Source of the DNA: Pyropia yezoensis
Lineage: Eukaryota; Rhodophyta; Bangiophyceae; Bangiales; Bangiaceae
Assembly: GCA_009829735.1 (NCBI GenBank)
Contig: CM020620.1
Span: 20,930,020-20,994,019 of the forward strand
DNA length: 64,000 nucleotides
Direction: 5' to 3'
Shown: in pieces, positions 32,503-40,949 of the stretch
Layout of the letters: each line of letters opens with the position of its first letter
How positions within the stretch are numbered: position 1 is the first letter of the stretch
The notes under the pieces: generated by a model
Seen by the model: the letters and a program-made list of their open reading frames with translations, nothing else
What the model was told of the DNA's origin: nothing
Databases searched by the model: none
Made by a program: the position numbers and the translations under genes

Positions 32503-35500
32503 ATGACCGTTGGGGCTGGTCGTCCGAAGCTCACAACGGCAGCCTCGGCCAAGTGGGCCAGGAGGACGAACCAACCGTGCCGGATACTGCGGCGACCTAA
32601 GGGAGTCCGCCCACCTCGGGTAGGACTCCCCAAGAACGTAAACGCACGTCGGGTCATTGCGGTGCTGACGGGTGAGAATTTCCAGGTGGCTGGACGGGTG
32701 CAACTTGCCCCCGGCCGTGCATGCTGTACCCGTATCGTACTTGATACCGGGTCAGGAGCCTCCTTGATACGCAAGTCGCTATTACCAAAGGAGGTGAAGC
32801 TCCAACGCTGGAGGTCCAAAGCTGACCATATGATTGACATCAATGGTGGGGTACTTCCCATCGTTGGTGCCGTGACCCTACCAACTAGGTTGGGGACCCA
32901 TGAGGTCGACGTGACCTATGGCGTAGTTGAGAATATATCGGTACCCCTGCTTCTGGGTACCCCTTATGTTGTTACACAAGTGCATTTGATTTGTGGCCCT
33001 GAGTACTGGGTCAAGTTGATGAATGGGGAGACTATCCCCATCCTTGGTAAGGGAAAGTCTGTGGCTCCTGTGACAGTCTCACAGTCGAAGCCTGTTTGCT
33101 CTGTGAGGGAAGGGTTTACTGCTACCCTGCGTTTAACCCGCAAAGTCACGTTGTCCCCCAACTCGGTGGCGCACGTTGATGTTGTAACTGATTTTACGGG
33201 GAACGGGTTGGTGCACCCTCACCCCCGTCCTGCTCGCAAGCACCAAGTGCATGTTGCCCTTGGCACGATGGACTCCAAAGCCGGAGTCCCGTGGAGGATC
33301 CAGGTGATGAACCTGAGCCCGACGCCCAAGTACTTCAAGTCGGGAGCCAAGTTCGGCTATATCGACCAACACGAGGGACCGGTAGTAGCGGTCACCCTCA
33401 ACGCGGGCGCAAGTAGCGACCCGAAGTCCGGAAAGGAGAAGCATCAAACCAAGTCGGCTGCCTCTCCTCGACCCCATGTGAACATGGAGGGTGTCCCCCC
33501 CAGGTTGAGGGTTCAAGTTGAACGCCTCTTGGACCAATATCACAAGCTGTGGGATGGTCAATTGGGACTCATGAGAGCCACCCAACACCGGATCGAGTTG
33601 AAGCCCGGTGCACCCCCTATACGCCAACAACCGTATAGGGGAGGACCTCGTTCAAGGGCCCTCGTTAAGGAGCAAGTTGCTCGCATGGAGGCCCTCGATG
33701 TGATCGAGGCCAGCAACGCCGAGTGGGCGAGTCCGGTGGTTATCGTCCCCAAAGTTGATGGGACCCCCCGGTTTTGTATCGACTACCGTAAGCTCAACGA
33801 GAGCACGGTGCAGGACAGTTATCCCCTACCTAGGATGGATGACTGTCTGGACTCTCTGGGGGAGGGAAACGTGTTCTCTACCCTGGACTGTAACGCGGGG
33901 TACTGGCAAATTCCCATTGCCCCGGAGGACAGGCATAAAACTACCTTTACCTGTCACTGTGGTACCTACCAGTGCAAGCGCCTACCGTTTGGTCTGTGTA
34001 ACGCGCCGGCAACTTTCCAGCGCGCTATGGACATGATTCTGGCCGGAGTACGGTGGCAGATCTGTCTTGTTTACCTAGACGATATCATTGTGTTCTCCCG
34101 AAGTCCGGAGGAACACATTGGCCATCTTGGCCAGGTGTTCAAGCTACTTGCTGACGCCGGTGTGTCACTGAAGGCGAGTAAGTGCCACCTCTTTACTCAA
34201 GAGGTGGAGTACTTGGGACATGTTGTCCATCCGGGGCGTCTCAGTGTTAACGAGAAGAACTTGAGGGCCATTCGTAAGGCTCAGTACCCCCGGACCCAGA
34301 CCCAGATGAGGAGCTTCCTCGGGATGTGTAACGTGTACCGACGTTTCACCAAGGGCTTCGCCAAGGTGGCGAAGCCGTTGAATGAGCTAGTGAGCTCAAC
34401 GCTACCGAAGAACCTGCCTCCCCCAAGTCGGGTGGAGCAGGAATCCTTTGAGACTCTTCGGGACCTTCTGCTGAAGCCCCCCATCTTGGCTATTCCCAGG
34501 TTGGGAGGCCACTACATCCTGGATGTGGACGCTAGCTACGACCAACTTGGTTGTGTGTTGCTTCAGCAGCAGCCGGACAAGGAGTACTTGCCGGTGGGAT
34601 ACTTTAGTAAGGGGCTGAACTCGGCCGAGAAGAACTACGGAGTCACCGAGTTGGAAGGACTCGCAGTGGTGTGGGCGGTGACGTCACTTCGTCACTACCT
34701 GGAGGGTGAGAAGTTCCTCATCCGCTGTGACCACCGCGCGTTGCAGTTCATCTTTAAGACGGACTGTACGAACACTCGTCTCAACCGGTGGAGGGTGCGA
34801 CTGGCACCCTTCAACTTTGGCATTGAGTACCGACCTGGCAGGCAACATGCCCTTGCCGACGGCCTCTCTCGGGTACCTACCGAGGGGCTGGACACTAACC
34901 CAGTCGATGAGGACATCCCCATCGTGGGGGTAGTCACGCGCTCGGGTCAGGCGTTGAACCCCGACGCGCCAGGGAACAAGAAGTACTTGCCCCTGTCCCT
35001 GGACGAGGTGGTGAAGGCCCAGGCCGAGGATCCCTTCTGCAAGTCGCAGAGGGATATACTGGATACGGTGGTTGAGACGCGCTTCTTTCTGGGAGACGAT
35101 GGCCTCCTCATGAGGAGGGGGGTATTCCAGGGGACCGAACAACTTGTCGTCCCCGCATCCCTCAAGGACAGTATCCTTGAGAGGGAGCACAACGCTCCCA
35201 CGGGTGGACACCTGGGGTCTAGTAAACTGTACCAGACCCTGAGGACCAGGTACTACTGGCCGTCCATGGTGGTGGACATCTACAGTTGGGTGGCTGCCTG
35301 CACAAGTTGTGCACAGAATCGTCTGATGGAACGGCGGCCTAGTACGGCTATGCTATTGTTCCCGGCCAAGGAGCCCTTCGCCGCGTTGGCGATGGACATC
35401 CTTGGGCCACTGCCCGTGACCGAGGAGGGCAACCAGTACCTCCTGGTCATCTGTGACCGCTTCACGAAACTTACGCGAGCGATCCCACTGGCAGAGATCA

Positions 35501-36486
35501 CGGCCATGTCGGTCGTGTCAGCCTTCCTAGATCACTGGGTTGCCGCGTATGGCATCCCAGATAGTACACTATCGGACAATGGACCGCAATTTGCGTCTGT
35601 ACTGTTTCAGGGAGTGCTGGATATGTTGGGGGTTAAGGCAAACTATGCCACCCCCTACCACCCACAAACTAATGGGCAGGTGGAGCGCTTCAACAAAACT
35701 ATTGTTAGGCAGCTACGCCACTATGTGAGTGAGCACGTAGAGACGTGGGACCAATACATTTCTATCCTTACTACTGCCTACAATTCGCAGGTTCACTCAT
35801 CAACAGGGGAAGTACCCCTCGCTTTTGTGACCCCCCGTCGCGTGCGGTCTATTGCCGTGCGGCGGTCGCTCCCAACTAGGGAGGATGGTGGCAGTACGCC
35901 TACTCCTACTGAGAGTAAGGCGGAGTTCGCCGCTAGGCTTGAAAACCTCATCCCTAAAGTCAGGGCTGAGATGGACAAAGCGCAAAAGCGCTACAAGCGT
36001 ACCTTTGACAAAAAGGTGCGCAATGCTAAACATGTCCCCGAGCAGGGTGACTGGGTGCTGGTACACTCGCACACCCCAACTGGGGGTAAGCTGGTATTCC
36101 AGACGAAGGGACCGTACCAGGTCCTTCGTACTGATGGGCGGCGCATCACCATCGAAAGTGACGATGGGGTCCGCACAGTGAACGGACAGGACGTGGTCAA
36201 AGTTGCACCACCGCCTGCAGGAGACCCAGCTTGGGCGCGTGCGTTGGAATCGTGGCGCCTCCCCTCACTGCCTGCGGCCAAACAGGGCCCACAGGAGTAC
36301 GTGTTCGATAAGTTCATCGACCACGGATGGGATGAAGACACTGACCGCCTCATGTTGAGGGTGCGTTGGTTTGGCTGCAAAGCCAAGGATGATACGTGGG
36401 AGTATGTGGAGGACCTTCCCGCTGAGAAGGTCCGGGCGTACTGTGCCCGGAATGAGATAGACCCTAACAGCCCTCCCTCAACGTGA
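32503..36486 (+). CDS. Gypsy pol: protease, RT, RNase H, integrase, chromodomain
   Basis: Intact 1,327-residue polyprotein from the ATG at 32503. Aspartic protease: VLDTGSGASLI near residue 80. Reverse transcriptase: FCIDYRKLNES near 420, FGLCNAPATFQ and the catalytic LVYLDDIIVFS near 520. RNase H: LDVDASYDQLG near 670 and an RCDHRAL block. Integrase: HHCC zinc finger (H..H..CTSCAQ, about 890-945), then catalytic D in MDILGP, D in SDNGPQF and E in TNGQVERFN (about 960-1060). The C-terminal segment EYVFDKFIDHGWDED..LRVRWFG..DDTWEYVEDLP (about 1265-1310) is a chromodomain, placing the element among chromoviruses. RT upstream of integrase confirms Ty3/gypsy order. Confidence 0.95.
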   Translation: MTVGAGRPKLTTAASAKWARRTNQPCRILRRPKGVRPPRVGLPKNVNARRVIAVLTGENFQVAGRVQLAPGRACCTRIVLDTGSGASLIRKSLLPKEVKLQRWRSKADHMIDINGGVLPIVGAVTLPTRLGTHEVDVTYGVVENISVPLLLGTPYVVTQVHLICGPEYWVKLMNGETIPILGKGKSVAPVTVSQSKPVCSVREGFTATLRLTRKVTLSPNSVAHVDVVTDFTGNGLVHPHPRPARKHQVHVALGTMDSKAGVPWRIQVMNLSPTPKYFKSGAKFGYIDQHEGPVVAVTLNAGASSDPKSGKEKHQTKSAASPRPHVNMEGVPPRLRVQVERLLDQYHKLWDGQLGLMRATQHRIELKPGAPPIRQQPYRGGPRSRALVKEQVARMEALDVIEASNAEWASPVVIVPKVDGTPRFCIDYRKLNESTVQDSYPLPRMDDCLDSLGEGNVFSTLDCNAGYWQIPIAPEDRHKTTFTCHCGTYQCKRLPFGLCNAPATFQRAMDMILAGVRWQICLVYLDDIIVFSRSPEEHIGHLGQVFKLLADAGVSLKASKCHLFTQEVEYLGHVVHPGRLSVNEKNLRAIRKAQYPRTQTQMRSFLGMCNVYRRFTKGFAKVAKPLNELVSSTLPKNLPPPSRVEQESFETLRDLLLKPPILAIPRLGGHYILDVDASYDQLGCVLLQQQPDKEYLPVGYFSKGLNSAEKNYGVTELEGLAVVWAVTSLRHYLEGEKFLIRCDHRALQFIFKTDCTNTRLNRWRVRLAPFNFGIEYRPGRQHALADGLSRVPTEGLDTNPVDEDIPIVGVVTRSGQALNPDAPGNKKYLPLSLDEVVKAQAEDPFCKSQRDILDTVVETRFFLGDDGLLMRRGVFQGTEQLVVPASLKDSILEREHNAPTGGHLGSSKLYQTLRTRYYWPSMVVDIYSWVAACTSCAQNRLMERRPSTAMLLFPAKEPFAALAMDILGPLPVTEEGNQYLLVICDRFTKLTRAIPLAEITAMSVVSAFLDHWVAAYGIPDSTLSDNGPQFASVLFQGVLDMLGVKANYATPYHPQTNGQVERFNKTIVRQLRHYVSEHVETWDQYISILTTAYNSQVHSSTGEVPLAFVTPRRVRSIAVRRSLPTREDGGSTPTPTESKAEFAARLENLIPKVRAEMDKAQKRYKRTFDKKVRNAKHVPEQGDWVLVHSHTPTGGKLVFQTKGPYQVLRTDGRRITIESDDGVRTVNGQDVVKVAPPPAGDPAWARALESWRLPSLPAAKQGPQEYVFDKFIDHGWDEDTDRLMLRVRWFGCKAKDDTWEYVEDLPAEKVRAYCARNEIDPNSPPST

Positions 36487-36597
36487 GGGAAGGCCGAGCA
36501 ACAGTGCCAAGAGAGTGCTTCAAGTCGAAGTGGTACGCAGAGTGGCTTTTAACTACAGCCCTAACCCTCACACTCTCACAACAAAGGCAGCTGCCAA

Positions 36598-38541
36598 CTA
36601 GGCACGCATGCTAGACTCTCCCACTCCACGGCCCTCGCCCTCACGTGGAGGCGAGCGGCGAGACCCACGCCGATAACGGTCTCCACTTGTTGGAGGGGGC
36701 GGCGGCTCCAAGTCGGAACCGTCGCGTCCCTCACGGTCGCGCAAGTGGCGCCGACCGTGGCCACTCTTCTGCCTGGTCTTGCGCGCAAGTTTGCGACGCA
36801 GACGCTGGACAGACTCCGTCTCCGACGGGGTAGAGGACTCCGAAACGGAGTAAGACAACTTGTCTTCCGATACGGAAGGAGAGCGCCGCGAGTGTCGGCG
36901 ACGACGGCGAGGAGGCGAGTATGCCCGGCTCGCGCGACGTTTGCCACGCCCAAGTGGGGCTGGCTGGGGCATAATAGCCCCAATGCGAGCCAACTCGGCT
37001 GTCATAAACTCCGCCACCGACTCGCAACTCGCGGTCGCCACTGCAGTACGAACGCGCTCCTCAAGTTGAGGAGTCTCGGAACTCTGTAGGGTTGCGGTCG
37101 ACGCGGCCAACCAGGAAATGGTGCGCACCAACGTGGTGATCATCATCTCTGATGTTAGAGGCGTGGGCGGCAACACCAACTTGGGGTATACCGTCAGGAG
37201 GGTGGCCCCCAAGTTGGGGGACACCGGGGTGGAAGACTCCACGGCCACGCTGATCGGCATGTTCCCGTGAGGTTGGAAAGGAACAGGAGGAAGCGGAGGG
37301 GCCCGCCGAGGTGGCGGTACCCGGGTGTAACTGCGACCCCGACTTGGGGCCCCCGCAGTGGGTTGAGTCATATGGTCATCATAGGACGGCACGGCCATAA
37401 CTATGGGCTTGTCCGGGGGTGGCGCAGTGTGGCGATCCACCCCCGGGGCATACGGGTAGTCCCCGATGCCCAACCCCTCTCGTAGGACCACACGGCCGTC
37501 GTGAGGTGCACGAGCGACCCACACGAACTGGCGAAGTGCGCCATCGTCCTTGGGCCCACGAGTGGGGCGGCGCAACTTGTGCTCAATGCTCTCCCACTCG
37601 ATAAACTTATGGAGCCGGAGCATCTCCTCAAGTAGAGTGAGTTGTCCTGATGAGCACCCCTCAGCAACTAGCTGAGGGGTGAGCTGTTCCAAACCTTGGA
37701 GGAGCCGGAGGGGGAGATGCCAGAGCATCCCCCGCCGCTGAACACAGGACACCCAGGTCGACATGACCTCGAGGAGCCACTGGGTGGCCAACATGGCCCA
37801 CACCAGGTGATCAGGGGCAGCCGTCAACATGACGGAGCCGAAGTGGTCAAGCAACCGTGGCAACAACGCCGGGAACCCGTAGGGGACCTCAACTTGAGGC
37901 CACCACTCGGGCTTCTTCGGATAGTACTGCTCCTTACTGGCAGCAGACTGTTGAGGAAACGCAAGTTGAGCCGAGGTCACCAAGTAGGGACCTCGCCGGA
38001 AGTCTTTCTCCATCCGCACATCAAAGTGATGAGTGTGCGGATCGGCCTCGTGGAGGTACGGTGGGCGAGTTGCCACAGCGTCCCACGTGAAGGTCGGCAA
38101 GTCGCCGGGACCCGGGATAGTTCCCCCGCGGTCCACCATGGCCTTGGCACGCTGAACGTCCTCAACCTCCTCATCGTCCAGGAAGGCAAACTGGTCCGTC
38201 CTGAAGCCGGCCGGGAACCCGACCCTACGGGGATACTTCTCCCGTAGGCGGTCCCATACCCGGCCCATCGCTGCGCCAAGTCGGCCACAGCGAAGAACAG
38301 TCAGCCCCTCCTCATAGAGAGGCCAAGCGGGGTAAAACCACCGCCCCAAGGCCTCACGCGGGACAACTTGTCCCGCCTCCGGGGGAGACCCCGCCGTCAA
38401 CCCAAAGCCGGGTGACGCGGGAGTCCCGTCCCCCGGAGCGATCGCGGAGCCCCCGCCGGAAGTCCCGGCTGGTGCTGCCCCGTAGGAGGTGTCCTCCATG
38501 CGCTCGTCAAGAGAGTCCGTCTCCACTCCCGGAGTCGCCAT
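36598..38541 (-). CDS. Antisense-encoded gypsy accessory protein, RS-like tail
   Basis: Unbroken minus-strand frame between the pol stop and the 3' LTR. I take the ATG at 38541 (MATPGVETDSL; 647 residues); the frame is open to an earlier ATG at 38712 (704 residues). The N-terminal 90 residues are Gly/Pro/Ser-rich. A central part of about 330 residues has globular composition (EALGRWFYPAWPLYEEGL, WWPQVEVPYGFPALLPRLL, LLEVMSTWVSCVQRRGMLWH, LREGLGIGDYPYAPGV). A second helical block follows (PNLGATLLTVYPKLVL, VATASCESVAEFMTAELARI). The C-terminal 120 residues are Arg/Ser-rich with RS/SR pairs, like splicing-factor RS domains. No known family is recognised. A clear diverged homolog starts at 62249. 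Antisense ORFs near the 3' end are known in some plant gypsy elements, but function is unknown. Confidence 0.8.
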   Translation of the reverse strand: MATPGVETDSLDERMEDTSYGAAPAGTSGGGSAIAPGDGTPASPGFGLTAGSPPEAGQVVPREALGRWFYPAWPLYEEGLTVLRCGRLGAAMGRVWDRLREKYPRRVGFPAGFRTDQFAFLDDEEVEDVQRAKAMVDRGGTIPGPGDLPTFTWDAVATRPPYLHEADPHTHHFDVRMEKDFRRGPYLVTSAQLAFPQQSAASKEQYYPKKPEWWPQVEVPYGFPALLPRLLDHFGSVMLTAAPDHLVWAMLATQWLLEVMSTWVSCVQRRGMLWHLPLRLLQGLEQLTPQLVAEGCSSGQLTLLEEMLRLHKFIEWESIEHKLRRPTRGPKDDGALRQFVWVARAPHDGRVVLREGLGIGDYPYAPGVDRHTAPPPDKPIVMAVPSYDDHMTQPTAGAPSRGRSYTRVPPPRRAPPLPPVPFQPHGNMPISVAVESSTPVSPNLGATLLTVYPKLVLPPTPLTSEMMITTLVRTISWLAASTATLQSSETPQLEERVRTAVATASCESVAEFMTAELARIGAIMPQPAPLGRGKRRASRAYSPPRRRRRHSRRSPSVSEDKLSYSVSESSTPSETESVQRLRRKLARKTRQKSGHGRRHLRDREGRDGSDLEPPPPPTSGDRYRRGSRRSPPREGEGRGVGESSMRA

Positions 38542-38879
38542 GGCTCTCCCCAAGTTGGGGAGAGACGCTCTGGCTATCGCAGCACGAGACCCGCCTCGAG
38601 TTGAGGGGGACTCGGATCGTGGGTATACGGGTGGCCTCCCCAGCGTGGGGCGGCCCAGTGGAAGGTGAAGGGGAGGTGGTGGTGATGGTGAAGTGTGAAC
38701 TGAGGAGAGCAAGCTGCCGAGTGGGCAAGCTTGAGGAGAGGGGCGGTCAACGTGACCGCCTCCACATCCGTGTTACGTACTCGATGGGGGACAGCAAGTC
38801 GCGCCCCCAACGCCGAGACGTGCGTTTACGCACCCCCTCACAGGGCCGACCGGGTCGGTCGGAACTGAGGAGAGGGGAG
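38542..38879 (-). promoter_or_regulatory. Leader/promoter region of antisense gene and polypurine tract
   Basis: This non-LTR stretch lies between the antisense start codon and the 3' LTR, so it must hold the antisense gene's leader. Its right edge GAGGAGAGGGGAG (38867-38879) abuts the LTR and is a good plus-strand polypurine tract for priming second-strand synthesis. Confidence 0.6.
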
Positions 38880-39348
38880 TGTGGCAGTATTGACCCCCAG
38901 GTAGGGGGGCAACACGTGCCATGCAAGGGGCGGCAGGCCACTAGCCTGATCCGTTCCTCCCCCTGCATTTGGGTCCATATTCCCTAAGTTTGGGATAGTT
39001 AGCTTAGTAGTAAATCCAACTTGGATTTGAGGGTTTTCTGCATTTATCGTCTTGAATTTTCGTGTGGCCCGGTGGGCAGGTGCTGGGGTGGGAGATTCTG
39101 AGTGGCGAGATTCTGAGTGGACCCTGGGGGGATAAGGGGAGGGACAGCGGGGCTTGGCCCTGCGTCCCCGTCCCGACTAAGAAACTGTTGGACCACACAC
39201 CATCCTCTTGTTTGTCCGTGGGGGGTTTGCCCCACAACAGGGACAGAGTGTGTGCGACTTGCACTTCTTCCGGTTCCCCCGACACGGGAGGCAGCCCTAG
39301 CACACCGCCCCAACTTGGGTGCCGTGTGTGCTTGTGGTTTTTGCCACA
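38880..39348 (+). repeat. Gypsy 3' LTR
   Basis: 469 bp, near-identical to 20333-20801, suggesting recent insertion. Followed by the GGGGG target duplication. Confidence 0.93.
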
Positions 39349-39434
39349 GGGGGCAGGGCCCTTCGGGCATGGTCTGAAAATTCGTGTGGGGCGTTTTCGA
39401 CCCCTCTCAGAGGATTCCTGCGTCGGGCACAGAA

Positions 39435-39737
39435 AACCCCTCCGTATCTGTTTGTCCGCCGGTTATTGACCACCGGGCGTCGACTTGGAGGGGTAGCGCG
39501 AAAAGACATAGGACGAGGATTGGGTCGGGTAAGCCCGACCCAAACGAGGAGTTAGGCAACGGGGCCGGATCCCGCCGTGATTATTTTACGGCGGCACCAG
39601 CTGCCTCGAACAGCAGCCCGCGCCGTAGCCACACGGCCGGGTAGATCGGATCCACCCCCAGCGCTGGCCATAAGACGGCGCCGCCCGCGTCTGTCCGATG
39701 GGTCCCCCTGCTCCACACGTCCGCTATTTTTCCGCCT
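39435..39737 (+). repeat. YR retroelement left repeat A1
   Basis: 303 bp, starting AACCCCTCCGTATCTG. It matches 44157-44459 with few substitutions and no length change. Confidence 0.9.
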
Positions 39738-40949
39738 TTGGGGGGAAAAACAGCGTCTACCAATCAGGTGGACGTGGCGGAGTTGCAGATCTCATGGCGT
39801 CGATCATGGCGCCTATCCCTCATTCGGGGAGCGGCCTCTCGGACCCTCGTCCCGCCGCGCCGGCCCACTGGGCAACGGTTACTGCTGGGTCCCATTAACC
39901 CCACCCCCTATATCCTTTTCTTCGCGTTGCTGCTGGCGGCCGCGCCGGCGGACGTGATCGACCGCCCCCGCCGAGGCAAGGAGCCCGCCGGTACGCCGCG
40001 CCGCGGTAGCGGCGCCGCGGCGGCCGGCAGCGCCGCTGGCGACGACGCTGGCGACGCGGCCGGCGAGGCCAACGCAAACGGCGGCGGTGGTGTGGGCGGA
40101 GTCGGTGGAAGACGCGGACAAGGCGGCGGCGGCGGCGGCGGCGGCGGCCGCAACGGCGGCAACGACGGCGGTGGCGGCGGCAGCGGCGGCGGTGGCGGCG
40201 GCGGCGGCGGCGGCGGTGGCAGTGGCCCTCCCCCTCCCCCTCCTCCTTCCGACGAGGACGCGGATCAAGACGACGACGACGACGACGACGACGACGGCGA
40301 CGAGTTTGACGACCCCGCATTGGACGACGACGACGGGGAGCATCACCCCGCCGACCGCCGCCCCGCACCTTATCGGAGCGCGTTCGACCCCGCCGAGATC
40401 AATCGCATCCGGGTGGCACGTCCCATCATCCGGGGCTTTGTCCTGCCTCCCAAGACCGACCAGCGCCACGTCTACCCGGCGCCCTTCGACGTCGTGGGCG
40501 ACACACGCTACGCGAGGGTGCAGGCCAAGGTGAGCGGCAAGGCGGCGCACGAGCTTGAGTTTGTCTACAACGTTGCCGCCTGGGCCCAGTCCCCTCACAA
40601 CCGGGCGGTCGTGCGGGAGGACGCCGCCGAGCAGTCCGGCCGCCAGCCGGCTGCCTACGACGTCCACAACCGGGTCGCCTTGCACCAGCTGTTCACGCTG
40701 GTCAGCGCCCGGTACAAGGTCATCACGCTCTCCACGCACGACCCGACGGCCAGCCAGACCCTACGCACGTTGGTGTTCGACAACCAGGACCAGGACATCT
40801 ACTGCCCGGCGTGGGACTACCTCTTGACGGCGCAGAACGCGAGCCTGGTCCGGGTTGCCGCCAAGCGCCACGGGGACCGGTACGCAGACAGCATCCGCGC
40901 CAAAAATGGCAAGCTGCCCGGCGGGGGGCGTCCCAACCGGGGCGCCTGA
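39738..40949 (+). CDS. YR retroelement ORF1, gag-like
   Basis: An open frame of about 400 codons ending at TGA 40949. The first half is Gly/Ala/Pro low complexity with a strongly acidic run (Asp-rich, about residues 175-200). The second half, about 190 residues, has normal composition (RVARPIIRGFVLPPKTDQRH, HELEFVYNVAAWAQSPHNRA, LVFDNQDQDIYCPAWDYLL) and resembles the nucleocapsid-position ORF of YR elements. No zinc knuckle is visible. This frame contains no ATG. The nearest upstream ATG (39794) is in another frame and stops at 39898, so the true start is unresolved and may require splicing or a non-AUG start. It overlaps the RT frame. Confidence 0.6.
   Translation: MGGKTASTNQVDVAELQISWRRSWRLSLIRGAASRTLVPPRRPTGQRLLLGPINPTPYILFFALLLAAAPADVIDRPRRGKEPAGTPRRGSGAAAAGSAAGDDAGDAAGEANANGGGGVGGVGGRRGQGGGGGGGGGRNGGNDGGGGGSGGGGGGGGGGGGSGPPPPPPPSDEDADQDDDDDDDDDGDEFDDPALDDDDGEHHPADRRPAPYRSAFDPAEINRIRVARPIIRGFVLPPKTDQRHVYPAPFDVVGDTRYARVQAKVSGKAAHELEFVYNVAAWAQSPHNRAVVREDAAEQSGRQPAAYDVHNRVALHQLFTLVSARYKVITLSTHDPTASQTLRTLVFDNQDQDIYCPAWDYLLTAQNASLVRVAAKRHGDRYADSIRAKNGKLPGGGRPNRGA

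Larger units (their letters stand above)
20333..39348 (+). mobile_element. Ty3/gypsy chromovirus (one element, doubled by assembly)
   Basis: The 5' LTR starts at 20333 and the 3' LTR ends at 39348. Both outer flanks carry GGGGG (20328-20332 and 39349-39353), the expected 5-bp target duplication, and the LTRs begin TGTGGCA and end TGCCACA. Between them lie gag, pol (protease, RT, RNase H, integrase, chromodomain) and a minus-strand gene before the 3' LTR. The interior holds a 500-N gap and a 9.14-kb segment present twice. Removing one copy gives an element of about 9.37 kb, a normal size. The right-hand copy is intact in all frames. Confidence 0.85.

Noticed and set aside
20333..38274. Two tandem gypsy insertions
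   Set aside because: Breakpoints coincide with the N gap and only one pair of target duplications exists; an unmerged contig overlap explains it.
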